From Nipponacmea schrenckii (taxonomy: Eukaryota > Mollusca > Gastropoda > Lottiidae): a DNA stretch of 64,000 nucleotides. The DNA lies in contig CM060200.1 of the NCBI GenBank assembly GCA_030562195.1, positions 34,325,023-34,389,022 on the forward strand. Reading direction: 5' to 3'. Within the stretch, counting starts at the first letter, position 1, and each line of letters begins with the position of its first letter. The notes under the pieces were generated by a model. It was not told where the DNA came from and did no database searches. It saw only the letters and a program-made list of their open reading frames with translations. The position numbers and the translations under genes were made by a program. Shown here one piece after another: positions 12,501 through 24,279 of this stretch.

Positions 12501-13582
12501 GCTTGACAGTTTGAAATCGCACAAGAGTAGGTAAATGCCACTGTCCTGACAAAATTTTCCACTTTGCACACTGCATGGCGTAGCCAGTCTTATTAGATCA
12601 TAATGTGCAGACGTTAAACTCCGTTGATTTCATATCATTTTACGTACATAGCGGAATAGAGTTCAATAACATGAAGTTCAAATAACAAAAAATTCCATAT
12701 TTGATACATTTCTCACCAATAGATCCAAAATAATGTAAAGGAAAAAAAAGTCATCTGTAAAACAGTGGAAGGTTGTCCATGATCTACATGAACACCATAG
12801 AGTCCACATAATTAATCATGTTTGATTGAAAGTCTAAAATCTCTTTTGGGGGTGGAACTGATATATAGAATAATTATTATATTCCTCTGTGTCTTATTTT
12901 AGGGGTAGCCGTGGCATCCAGTATATTTACCCTGACGGCGATGAGTATTGATCGATATGTATCTATACAGAGACCATCTCGACCTCACTGGGTAACATCA
13001 CCGGGACAAGCTGTTTGTATCATCATATCAACATGGATCGTGTCGGGTATTCTCATGGGACCTTTACTGTACATCCGACATGTCGATACACTTCCATTGC
13101 CCAATAAGGCACCTATGAGATTCTGTATCGAAAAATGGCCCAAAGATGACGATCGTCAAGCTTTCGGGATCTTCTTGTTGTTTGTTGTGTACGTAATACC
13201 CAGTGTTACTCTAGCCATTTGTTATGGGCATGTTGGCAAAGCGCTGTGTACAAATCAAATGTTGCGAAATACTTCTGACAGTTCCAATGAAAGACTTTCT
13301 TCGCGCAAAAAAGCGGCCAAAATTTTGATTGTAATGGTGCTGGTGTTTATGGTGTGTTGGTTACCCTATAATATCATATCTTTGAGTATTGACATCACCC
13401 AGGGGAGCGGTCCCATCGACGCTCTACCCTTTTCATTGTGGTTAGGCCACGCCCATAGTGCTATCAATCCGGTTATGTACTGGAGTTTAAATCGTCGTTT
13501 CCGCGAACGTGTTCAGGGATTGATGAAATACATCAGAAACGGAAGTGAGTTAGAGACGCCACCTCTTCCAGCTTATGTGTAA
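9599..13582 (+). CDS. Rhodopsin-class (class A) GPCR, probable peptide receptor, two coding exons
   Basis: Seven-pass plasma-membrane receptor, predicted to couple an extracellular ligand to G proteins. Exons are 9,599-10,076 and 12,903-13,582. They join in phase 1 with GT-AG borders and give 385 aa. The extracellular N-terminus has sequons N46-F-S, N56-F-T and N76-Y-S. TM1 carries GN at 96-97, TM2 carries LASSD at 121-125, and C152 and C234 are the likely conserved disulfide pair. DRY is at 176-178, CWLP at 311-314 and NPVMY at 348-352, followed by a short tail. All these class A landmarks are intact, so it looks functional. The intron splits the start of TM3. M29 is an alternative start, and an upstream coding exon cannot be excluded because the first 28 residues look unremarkable. 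The aromatic-rich TM6 and disulfide pattern suggest a neuropeptide receptor, but I cannot assign the ligand family. An AATAAA overlaps the stop codon but is too close to be the likely poly(A) signal. Confidence 0.88.
10912..11495. repeat. Minisatellite, ~28-bp unit, about 20 copies, in GPCR intron
   Basis: Tandem AACTTTCACAGATTACTAG followed by ATATATTAT or GTACATTGT variants. Copies decay toward the right end. It is the insertion site of the adjacent MITE. Confidence 0.9.
11504..11958. mobile_element. MITE, 455 bp, 8-bp target duplication, palindromic satellite core
   Basis: Direct copies of AGGTACAT at 11,496-11,503 and 11,959-11,966 flank the element. Its ends are inverted repeats of about 35 bp, GGAGCCCCTAACACGCAGTG near the left end and its reverse complement at the right, with about three mismatches. 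The interior (about 11,535-11,925) is a tandem series of the palindrome TTCGTTTAAACGAA with variants and holds no coding frame. An 8-bp duplication fits hAT, P or Merlin-type transposases; I infer hAT-like non-autonomous. It sits at the edge of a minisatellite inside the GPCR intron. Confidence 0.85.
12290..12640 (+). mobile_element. tRNA-derived SINE
   Basis: The head holds polymerase III type 2 promoter boxes: an A-box-like GTAGTTTAGTGAGTTAG at 12,301-12,317 and a B-box-like GGGATCAATCCC at 12,345-12,356. A GC-richer body follows with GGGACAATAAACCGAGGCCC, then GTGCACGTTAAAGATAGC, then a 3' part with GACGTTAAACTCCGTTGATT. This body wording resembles the conserved central domains seen in several invertebrate SINE families. 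No target duplication could be found. It lies in the GPCR intron, 260 bp before exon 2. Confidence 0.65.
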
Positions 13583-14800
13583 ATAAATCATAAGGTTGAT
13601 CCTTTGATTATCAATCTTCACGCCAAATCAACAAAACGCTATAACAATAGAAACGTCCTAAACGAGAAACATGAATTTGTGTTCATGTCAAAAGATCAAA
13701 ATTGGTACAGAAAAAAAAACTTGGTTGCACAAGAGGTTACTTATAACATTGTTTTTGGTCTATCCGTGATTTGAGTGGTACATGTATATCCCGCTTCCAA
13801 TGTTTTGAAATGTTTTGGGATCCGTAATGTTCAGCAATTTTGTTAAATATTTTGTGATGTTAAATTGTATTACATTTTAATGTGAAAAGTATTTTATAGA
13901 TAAAACTAAAGATTACTGGCAATTAGTCCAATTGACCTATTTCATCTACCAGCTGTCATACTAGCAGTTAATCTGCTCGTGGTCAATGTCCGCTGTTGTG
14001 TTTGGGTCAATTGAAAATGACCGGCAACAGATAATAATGGTATATGAAGTGGAAGAGATTAGGAATTGGACCTATTCTGTAGGGAATTATTCTATGAATA
14101 ATTGAAACAGTTTATTAGACTTTGTTGACAAGAAATTGACAATATTTTATTTACAACGAGTTTACTCCAATGTATAACCACGTGAAATCAGTACTTATTG
14201 TTCTTCTTATTGATCAATGATTGAAAACTTTAATTAGTTTATTGAGGTTCTAGTCCTTTAAGCGATTTCCAATGACTGCATGTAACATCTGAGAGAACTT
14301 GAGCAATCGCTACATTAAAACGACCTGAAATATAACATCGTTGTAAGAGTTATGATCCTACGTCCTACATCGTTGATAAAGAATCGTGTGTTTCACCTGA
14401 CGAGGACTATCCAACGAGAATTAGATCAATATACCGACTGCAACGGTTCCGATGAGATGGTATTAATGGACCAAACTGAATCTCACCTTAAAACTGGAAT
14501 CGATCTTAATTTATTGTTTGTTAAAGAAGATATTTATAAAATTATTTATGAAATAAATGGTATATTCTTTCATGTTCTTTATATGTTTATTTATCTATTT
14601 AACAGTGACTGATATAATAGTTTCATTTGGTATACGTTTATATAAAAGTCTTACAAGTATACAGTTTTATCATATGATCAAACTTTCAACTAAAGTTCTA
14701 TGTTGTTATGCGGAAAAAGAGGATCTTTTAGAACTTCATCCGGATTCCAACTTCCTTAAAATTCAACAAAAATGGCTACGTTTAGCGCAAAATCCTTGAA
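13583..14800. other. GPCR 3' flank, no further gene identified
   Basis: AT-rich. Open frames at 14,352-14,612 and 14,557-14,799 (+) show no domain. Part of this is presumably the GPCR 3' UTR. Confidence 0.35.
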
Positions 14801-14801
14801 T

Positions 14802-15116
14802 TCATTCATTCATAAATAATAATGTTTTTGCGCATGACAACTTCTGTTCTAGTGTTCTGTCCAAGAACTTAAGACGGGCTGGCACACCAGCGATACCCGC
14901 CGCGGTACCCTTTAAAACTAGAAGACTACTCGGGTATTCACAAATATAATTGACCGACTCTTTACTCCGCCAATATTTCCTTGGAATAAATGTATCAATA
15001 ACACTCTTGTCGATGTCCTCATTTGTGCTAAGATATACGTCATACATCAGGAAGGAAGAAATGGTGTTAATGGTCAAGCCGTATTTCGTATTGACCGAGA
15101 TTCTACCGGGATCTAC
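14802..15116 (-). pseudogene. Possible unrecognised coding exon or gene remnant
   Basis: On the minus strand an open frame of about 105 codons runs without a stop from about 15,116 to a TGA at 14,802. Base composition is richer in G and C than its flanks. The frame has no ATG near its upstream end; the first Met falls well inside. The peptide has mixed charge with the segments YWRSKESVNYIC and LKGTAAGIAGVPARLK. I do not recognise the family. It could be an internal exon, a decayed gene or chance. No partner exon was found. Confidence 0.22.
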
Positions 15117-16063
15117 GTTAATTTCTTTTTAATGACTATTGTAGTACTTACTTTAGTATAAGACTACATATCAAAAGACTGATATTATACAGATAGACTT
15201 AACCTCTGATTTTTTAGAATGGATTAAACTTGGACTACATTTTTTCAGACAAAGAGTCAATGGTTATGAAAAGCAAAATGGGCGCCTAAATATTTAAAGA
15301 ACACAAAGTATTCTGTTTACTTATAATTGAAGCTAACCTTATAGCAGCTAGGTGAAATAAACAATGTTACAGATAGATATCGCTGGGGGAAAACTGACAA
15401 ACCGTTTGGTATGGACAGATCCAGCGGGAGATGTATCTTATTGATTTATTATCTCCAGACAAAATGTCTGATCTCTAATTAAAACTAAAATTAATATTCA
15501 TTTTTTTAAACGGATTCTCACGAAGTCGTCACATGAAACATAAATAATAAAACTGAAGGCGTTCTGGTATTAAAACAGAATGGGAGTTTTCCATCAGAAT
15601 TGAGAAAATAATTATCAGACAGTAACACCATTAAAGTTTCACTCATTTTATTTCTGTGGATATTCTTCACATCATAAGCTGCATTCGGCTCAACCTTTGC
15701 TAATGATTTCGTGAGTTGAAGCATTCTAGTCCCGACGTTGATAAGCTGGTATAGAATAACAAAGATCAGTCATTTTAAAGAGATGATCTGCAAGGGATAG
15801 CACACATGAACTTGTAGACCACAAGTCGTCACATTTCTGTGGTAATTTATTATGCCATTTTAAGCAAATGCTTTTTACTTAGATAAACTAACACCAAAAT
15901 CTTTTATATGTATATCAATAGCAATTATAGATTTTTCAGTGCTGCGATATTCGATCAGGAGACAACGATCTCTTTTTCTATGAAATGATCATTTTGCCAA
16001 ATGTTATGGGACGTAACTCTAAAATACTTGACTTGAATCAGATGGACTCGTTCCACCAATTCA

Positions 16064-16520
16064 TTTGCCATCTATTTCCATGTTAAATCACGAAATTCAA
16101 CCTTCTAAAACTTTTTCCAGAAATCTGGTTGAAAACTGTCCACATGAAAGCCTGGCCAATACTTGGTTTCTGTACAAAAATTCAATATTGCACGACCATG
16201 AAAATTTTGAACTAGTCAAAATGAATCACTACTTTTTATCAACATTCGCTTGACTGTCACTGCACACAAAATCCCCAAAGGAAGGGAGAAAGAGGATTTA
16301 AAAAAAAAAAAAAGAACAGAGGAATTAATCATAAGCATAAAATGTTTTACTGGACTGAGTCCTATATGTCACATGAAAGCCTGGCCAATACTTGGTTTCT
16401 GTACAAAATTTCAATATAGCATAACCATGAAAACTAAACAAAATGAAAGTAAACCACTACATTTTATCAACATCCGCTTGACTGTCACTGCACACAAAAC
16501 CACTATTAGAAATAACCTTC
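16064..16520 (+). repeat. Direct repeat, two copies ~230 bp apart
   Basis: CACATGAAAGCCTGGCCAAT followed by ACTTGGTTTCTGTACAAAA occurs at about 16,141 and 16,370. Each copy ends with CGCTTGACTGTCACTGCACA. A further CACCAAAAGGAAGGGG at about 16,628 resembles the CCCCAAAGGAAGGGAG that follows the first copy, so the unit may extend further. Frames across it are repeat shadows. Confidence 0.75.
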
Positions 16521-19500
16521 CGCCAATTTAATTTCTCATTATCTCAGAAATTCTGAAAGAAAATGCAATTTCAGACATGAAATTCCAAATTTAGACCAAA
16601 ATTACTCGAAAATGGACATGCAAAAACACCAAAAGGAAGGGGATAGAGGGTTTCTAAAAATACCGCGGACTAAATTCGTACAATCATTAATATAATGTTT
16701 TTGTTGTCAGAGTCCAGATATTCCCATATTCGGCCAAATGCTGGAAGTCTTTGAAGAACCAGATGCTCTCACATTTGCCATGCGCCTTCTGTGAGCATAT
16801 TGTCTTGATTACAAAACCCTGTCAAATATCAAATATTCTCCCTTTCAAAATGTCCATGGTTAGCCGGTATCTTTAAACAAAGCAATTCAAATTGCAACAT
16901 CCATCCTGATGAAATGACAGTTCATATCCTTTTGTAGAATGAGAAGATTTCTCTTGTTGTTTTAATAGGGAGTCATTCTCTGAGTTTCAGAGTTCAACTT
17001 GGGATTGCGGGGGGCTTTTTTTCAAGGCAGGGGACTTTGTAAACGCTAGTGTTCTAGTCCGTTGCTCGGTTGTATTACCATTATTGTGGCAGCAGTATTG
17101 AACAGTTTTTAGGGACTTATTCAAATTATGGTTTGCAAATTAAATTAAATGAGGTTTACACGTTTAGGGGAATCGAAGCAAGACAGTGGCATAAGTCTTC
17201 TCTTTTAAGAATTCCATTTTTTTATGGGAACTTGACAAGCACTGCCTTTGGCGCAGGTTACATCAAAATAAGACAGTTGGTAACATAAGTATTGATATTA
17301 TTGCAACAGCTTCTTTTCCTTTTGTATGAACAAAACCAAACAGTCATAATGTTATATCGAATATAGATCATACCACAAATATTCTAATTTCATTATCAAA
17401 AGGTTTTATTTTTAAAAATTCATAAAAAATTTAATGCATTACAATATACAATTTTAAAAGAGACAAAAATTGAAGTTAAAATTAGATGAATGATGGAAGA
17501 AATAAAACAAAAAACTAAACAAGTAGCTTTTACATGTTCTTATCATATACTTCCTATAAAATTTGTTGTATAAAAATGCTTCCCTTATCATCACAATGCC
17601 GCACAACTATTTATTTATTTTTTTTTTGGTTCAAAACTTTTGAAAAGGGAAATATCACGATGTCGTGTTCAAAACACTTGAATGACTCAAGAATATACAA
17701 CAATAACTGAAAGCCAATATAAAGTTTTTTATAGTGCAACAAAACTTTGAAAACGTGAAAAAATTCCTGAATTAGAACAATAGATGAATTATTTGAGTGT
17801 TATCGGAATTTCAAGTTGAATAAATTCTCAAGAAAGCTTTAATTTTGGAAAAATTTTAGATTAGTGATCGGCTTCAAAACTTGTTTCTTTATGAGCCATC
17901 TAAAGTGAAAGCCCTTTTATAGTCGGTTAACTAATAGGGGTGGAAACAATGAAATTCGAATTGCAATCTTTACATAGTTTACGTAAAGGCGCACAAACAA
18001 TGACGAACATAAATTATTTAAATTCTTAAGCTTAAAACAATCAAATCGGATTAAAAACACTAGTCTTATTTGTGGTTAACCATGACATTCCTAAACAGCG
18101 GGGGCATTTCTTTACTTAGTCCTTGTTTATTATACCTTTTATAAAATGTGACAATAATAATCCGACAAGGCTTGATTCAAAGAGTTATTTCTGAACAGAT
18201 GAAATGAATATCTTAAGGAGTGTGGCCTTAATATTATTATTTACTTATAAGATACAAAAAAAAAACCATCAAAGAATTTAAATAACATTTCAATTGATAA
18301 AAACTTAAAGAATGTTGACATTATTTCTTTTGATTTTATATTTGATTGTGGTCTTCTGTCGAGGTCTAAATAAAGACAATTGTTTAGAACGGCTCGTGAG
18401 TTTATGAACAACGCCACCGAAATGGAGTTTGACGTAGCTTACCCCCCACTCTTTTTCAAACTTACGGATATAAGAAATCGTATTTTAAAAGAAGAAAAAG
18501 TTAATTGTTTTGTTTGTTCAACATTTTGAAACAAATTACCCTATATAGATAATAGTTTCTGGTAAGAAATTTGAATTCACAATAAGAAAAATCAGATAAG
18601 ATTTCTTCCCATGTGTCTATACATAGTACATTTTAGTGTTTAAACTATGTTAGTACTTCAAACAATTCATTTATGAAACAAGACAGCTCAAATTGCCAAT
18701 CTGGTTGTTTCTTCCATATTTTCTTGGCAAGAGATAAATTTCCCTAAGTAAATTTCATCAACATTTAACAACCTTAAAATAAAATGTCAATAAATTATTC
18801 AATAAATGCCAAATGGCCGAAAATCAGTGTCTTGCTCCCTCACCAAAGATTCTTAACAATACGCCTTAATTAAAATTGAAGATTAATTAATTTAGTTCTT
18901 AAATCATTCTTTCAATAGAAATCCCCCATAGGGCTCGTATCAGTATTAAGCCTAATTAAGAACATAAAATATAAACGTGTGAAAACGCTAAAACAATACT
19001 ATTATCTAACACAATTGTCTATAGAGATATGCTAAAATCACAGTAAATTAAAATTGACCTTTTATATTTTGCGTCTTTTCTAAATATTTGTAAGTTGGCA
19101 GTATTCCTTTTTTATTAATTCTTTACAATTTTTTTCAATTTCATTTTTTTTTTATTGAAACACATTCATCTACATGTATTTGAAAATATCACAGTTCATG
19201 GCTGTAAACTGATATTTCTTTCATCATAAAATGAAACCAAATCTTCGATGGATGATAAAAAAAAGTCTAGCAGTTTCAGCCAACAAAGAAACATTTTTGT
19301 AAAAACCAAAAGAAAAGGTCGTAAAACCCTAAAGGCACTTCACTAAATACTGTTGTCATGGTAACAATAAATGTACAGTTATTAATTGAAATCAGATACA
19401 TGTTAATAATCACCGGGTACAGGTCACATGGTCAACTGCCAGTGAATTTCTAAAATATCGACCCCTATTTTTTGCTGATTAAAATTTCAGTTATGAATGG

Positions 19501-19676
19501 TCTCCAATTGTTTCTAAAATATGTTATAAACGTAAAGAAGAAGGCCTACATAACTTACAGATGTTCTCATAAATTGGCTATGTTCATTTTAAATGCCTGT
19601 TCAGACTGAACATCTTTCGATGAGAACACATCACTCACTGGAGGGAAATTTCAAAACAGAAACGGATTTATGAAGT
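16521..19676. other. Intergenic AT-rich stretch
   Basis: No coding region recognised. The right part is presumably the 3' UTR of the minus-strand profilin-like gene. Several homopolymer A or T runs. Confidence 0.4.
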
Positions 19677-20051
19677 TCATAGTCCACGCTTTTCAATATG
19701 CTTTCCGAATTCCGTAATGTCATATATACAGGAACCAGGCGATTGTATGTCTGAAAACCCAATCACCATACACTGTTGACAGATATGGGCGACCAAGACT
19801 CGGTTCTCCGCTTTACCAACAATAGTTTCACTATTATCATGACGAAAACATGTATACATGGTATCAGTTATCTTCATTCTTATCAGAGAATCGTAATGGC
19901 TTGTTACTGCTTTCAATATCCCTATCGTCTCACCATTCGTCAAATCCCAGTCAGCTGTAGATGCTAAAACTTCTCCTTCTAAATTAGTAATGGCAACAGT
20001 TTCCACCTTTCCTCTGCTTGTCAATCTATCTAAAAGACTTTCCCAGGTCAT
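19677..20051 (-). CDS. Divergent profilin-like protein, intronless
   Basis: Profilins bind monomeric actin, polyproline and phosphoinositides and act in the cytoplasm at sites of actin assembly. The frame is open upstream to another ATG at 20,117, but the Met at 20,051 begins MTWESLLDRL, matching the M-(S/T)-W start of profilins, and gives 124 aa, the usual profilin length. Further family signs are the strand with EGEVLAST around residues 25-32, and a late segment with MVIGFSDI followed by a C-terminal helix ending GKHIEKRGL. Identity to textbook profilins is low and I rely on overall pattern, so actin-binding residues are unverified. The 22-residue extension from 20,117 may or may not be used. 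The gene has no intron, which could reflect a retrocopy or a compact divergent paralogue. No neighbour shares its strand nearby. Confidence 0.6.
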   Translation of the reverse strand: MTWESLLDRLTSRGKVETVAITNLEGEVLASTADWDLTNGETIGILKAVTSHYDSLIRMKITDTMYTCFRHDNSETIVGKAENRVLVAHICQQCMVIGFSDIQSPGSCIYDITEFGKHIEKRGL

Positions 20052-20964
20052 TCCAGAGTACTGTGTATTTCGTTTACTTTCCGTTGTATGGAAGTGAGTA
20101 TCAGCTGCGATTTTCATATCGAAGTTAAATGAAACAACAACAAAAGATACTTTCGTATTAAATTAATGAAGACGAGAGTTTCTTCAAAATCTTTAGTTTG
20201 TCCGACTCCAATTAAGTATTCATAATAATGGTTGGCGTTGAAAAGTTGAACAAATGGTAACATAGAATGTCTAGAAAATACGACCATTTAAATAAATCAG
20301 TCAACACAGCCTCAATATTTTAGAAAACTTGTTTCCAAACCTTAAACGTTCCAAGAAAGATCACTAAATGTTTAAAAATAAAAAAACTTCGATAACACAC
20401 TTGTCGATGCACAACTTAACACATGTATTTCTTTCGAACTTTAAAACACATATCCAAGTAAAAACTTCTTACTATGCGAAGCTTCTTCTTCAGTAGTCGA
20501 TACTCAATTGAGCACAAATCAGATCTCCCTCCTTAATATTCAGGTGAGTTGTTCTGGTTGGTTACGTTGTTACTGGGTCAGTCGACCTGTTATCACCTGC
20601 TGTGTTGTATGATAAAGTGTACTTCTATAGTTTAAATGATATCACGATAAGGCAATGTCTCGTTTTCATTCAACCCTCTACATTTTAAAACGTCTCTTGC
20701 TATTATGACGTCATTCAAATAAACGACTTGATTTCGGATTAGTCCCGGTTAATTGAGAATGATAATGTGACATTTTTTTCACTTTTTTACAGTGCCTGTT
20801 AGGCTAATCTTTTAAGCACGTACCGTTATAATTCTTTATAAAATCAGTTTTATGACTAAAATTTTAAGAAGACAATCGCCACCGACGGTAACACCTTTAC
20901 AAGGTCAAATTTCATCTGTTCATATTATAATTCGACGTCCACTGCTGATGTCAATTTCCTTTCC

Positions 20965-21150
20965 AGCTTATCAGTATCAAGACATTTTCCTGTATAGCAG
21001 TTTCAAAGAATTTGTCTGTCTAGCAGTTTCAAAGACATTTGTCTGTCTAACAGTTTCAACGATACTTCTACGTCAACCATTTCCTTCTCCCAGTTTCAAA
21101 GAATCTTTCCTCTCTATCAGTGTCTAAGATATTTGTGTCGCTATCCGAGT
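20965..21150 (+). repeat. Short tandem repeat, ~35-bp unit, about 5 decayed copies
   Basis: CAGTTTCAAAGAATTTGTCT, CAGTTTCAAAGACATTTGTC and CAGTTTCAACGATAC recur at roughly 35-bp spacing, with decaying ATCAGTGTC variants on either side. Confidence 0.6.
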
Positions 21151-22689
21151 TGACCGATATAAATGTTTCGACGAGTCACTCATTGAATTGTGTCGACGAG
21201 TTAGTCGATAACATTGTACTCTGGTATTCTATGGATTATTGTTCTACAATTTGGAATTCGCATTACGTTGCAGTAACCGACATGTTACAAAGGCGACAAA
21301 AATAAAATAGCTTCCTAATTAATTTCTGGTTTCAAGTGCTATATCGGTTTTTGCCACTATTAGTGTCTGGGGCACTATTGCGGCTATCAGTGTCTGGGGT
21401 ATTAGTACAGCTACCAGTTTCTTTGCAACTTTTGTCCATATGAAAGAGGCTTTCGTCGCCACTAGTACCGAATATGCTTTACGTATATCTTTGGTTAATT
21501 AATGTAAATGAATTTTACTCGGAGATTCTTATAGCAATCAGCGTTAAAGACTAATTTAGTCGCTAAGCATACTTCTGCAGCTACAATTTGTGCTTCACAG
21601 GAACACTTTTGGCTTCCATTTGTATGTGATTGTAGTGTAACAAAAGTGAACGATTCCTGATGCTTTTTGGCTTTTTGCCAGATTTTGGCTTCTCATCATG
21701 TCATAGAAATTCAAATCCAAAATGAAAATTTAGTGTGTCACCGATATATATTTTCTTCTCGCTATCAACTATCCAGTTGTTTGCAATTGCAAGTATATTT
21801 GGCGATAATTGAGCCAGAAATTCATTTTATAACTAGATGGAAATTCATTATTTATAGAAGAATAATGATCTATGTGTAAAATTTGATTTTCCTAGTATAA
21901 TGTCAATGTTGAAGGACAAATATTGAATTAAGTATACAAAATAAAAGATTCGAAATAAATTTCAAGATAATCAATAATCAGCAATAGTAACGAAGACCAC
22001 CGAATAAAGGGGACGCTTCATAATAAATTTATGAAATTCTTGCTGTGCGTTTAGTAAATGTCGATTGCAAGAGGTCCGATGAGGACTTTAAAATCGTCAG
22101 TCGACCCGAACAGAGAACAGAACCGGATTCTCTGGACAAAGGACTAATTCTAAGCTATATAAATAAGGATGTTAACCAAATTTAATAATATTTGTTTAGT
22201 CACTATCAATACGGGGAATCCTGGTATACAATGTGTACATTTGATGACATTTTTAAAATAACTGCTCTATCAGTACTATAGGCCTTAGAAGTACGATATA
22301 AGGTGGGGCATTATTTAGATTTAGAAGTCAATAGTACTAATTTGAATAGATAAAACGGAAACTAGTTTACATCCGTTTGGAAATCCGGGAATTGTGACTT
22401 TCTTACACTACTATACAGACTGATGTGATAAATTGAAAAAATATTTTATGCGTTTGTGAATCTGAAATATAATGATTTATTCGTCGGCTTGACTTATTAA
22501 AGTTGCACACATGATTACTGATTACTACAATACATTAATCAATTGAATAAAGGAAAGTTAGCTAATTAACTAGCAATATTCAATAATATATCTAATTCAG
22601 GTTATTTTCTGACAATTCTGCAATGTGTGGGTCACATTAATTCAATAATATTGACAAATAATAGATGGTTTATACAATATGTATTTCAA

Positions 22690-22800
22690 TAAACAATATA
22701 TATATTTTTTTAAACAATATTCATTCAAAATTACATATATTTATGGTTTTGAAAACAAGCCGAAGCTTATATTTATCCATTACTATTTAAACTATGAAAT
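22690..22800 (-). mobile_element. 3' tail of a LINE-like element, minus orientation
   Basis: TTTAAACAATATTCATTC followed by a block ending AGCCGAAGCTTATATTTATCC. The same order of words is found at 27,327-27,425. Read on the minus strand the end is a 'AATATTGTTTAAA' tail, like that of the LINE ending at 27,277. Confidence 0.4.
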
Positions 22801-24279
22801 ACAATTTACACAAATACAAGGGTTATGATTAAGGAACCAAATTAAATATTTACACTGTTTAAATAGTATATAATAATCATTCAAATGTTGTAAGTGTATT
22901 AAAGCTCATATTATCTAAGTTCTCCCAAAGGGCATAAAGGTAGAATCGGAGATGGAATATCGTAACGATGAAATGAGATACGTTTATTGATAGTTTTGCT
23001 CATCGAGGTTTCGACAGTCATCAAGGCACTTGTCAATCGAGGCCAAAGTAAGGATCGGGAATATCAATAGGATGGATAGTAAACATCAAAAGAACGAACA
23101 ATAGATCAGTGAAAAGTACTTGAACAAAATACCACCTTTTCTGAACATATACACATATACTATTACCTACTATTGTTATGTTATGTCTGAAATAGTTAAC
23201 TGAAAAGGGATGTGTAATAACTGCAAATGTGAAATATCCGCTTGAGCCCTGATTTGAATTTTTGATGAAAGAAGTCACCTGTATATGATTTTTTGGCACA
23301 TTTAATAATGTGACCCTGCCAAAAACTGTATAAACAGTCAGGTGATAAAAATAATAATAATAAAGTGTCACAAAAAACATTACAATTATTATTATTATAT
23401 TATATAATAGACATACGTCTCGTTATTTTAAAAGATAAAGGCATCTATGAGCATGTGTTATTTTAACGTCGGCGATGATGTCACCAAGTAGTGAGATAAT
23501 TGTAATCTTATCAAAACAAAAAACATAATAATCTTATTTCAGACCTTTATTTAACTTTATCAATCAATTAACGTCATTTTATTTTTTCTCCCTATAGCCT
23601 CCAGCTATTTTTGGAGAAAAAGTCTTGATACTTTATCTGTCATTTCTGAAATACGATTAAAGTTCAACGTCCATTTATGCGTATTCGCTATCTGTATGAG
23701 TTTTGTCTTAATGTGCATCAGTACGGTTTTTTTCTCTTGACAATCCATTGATGCGTATAAACATGAACCTGTATGTCCGTGTTTCAATCCAAACAAGATT
23801 TTCATCAAACAAGGTAGGACATTCGTTGATAAAGATTCCTGTATGTGACTTGAAATGTTGCTTAAATTAAAGAGAAGTAATATATCCACAATAGTGTTTC
23901 TTGCTATATAAAATGTTCTATCTACTTCTAAATGTCATTCAAAGATTAGATAATCATAGGAAGCTTTTCCTAAAATATGTTCTTGTGTCATTTCGAGATT
24001 TCTTGGGAATTTCCTCTATCCGTATACCATCCATGTTCTTTTTAAATTGCCCTAGAAGTAATCGCTCCAAAGTTTGACGCAAACGGTTAAGAAAAACGCA
24101 TAAATGGAGTGATCACAAATTTTTAAAGGATTGCATATTGCAAAAACGCATTAAAGGTCACATGGCGTTTATATTTCGTCACCTCACGTGATTTCGATAG
24201 AGCAGTAAGAGAAGACGAAATAAAACCGAAATGAATTGAGTTTTAAGCCCAACTCTTCGGCAAAAAGGGCTAATGAACT

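Larger units (their letters stand above)
20052..24270. other. Upstream flank and intergenic stretch
   Basis: Promoter of the profilin-like gene should lie just right of 20,117 but no clear element was found. Otherwise AT-rich, with the repeats listed separately. Confidence 0.4.
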
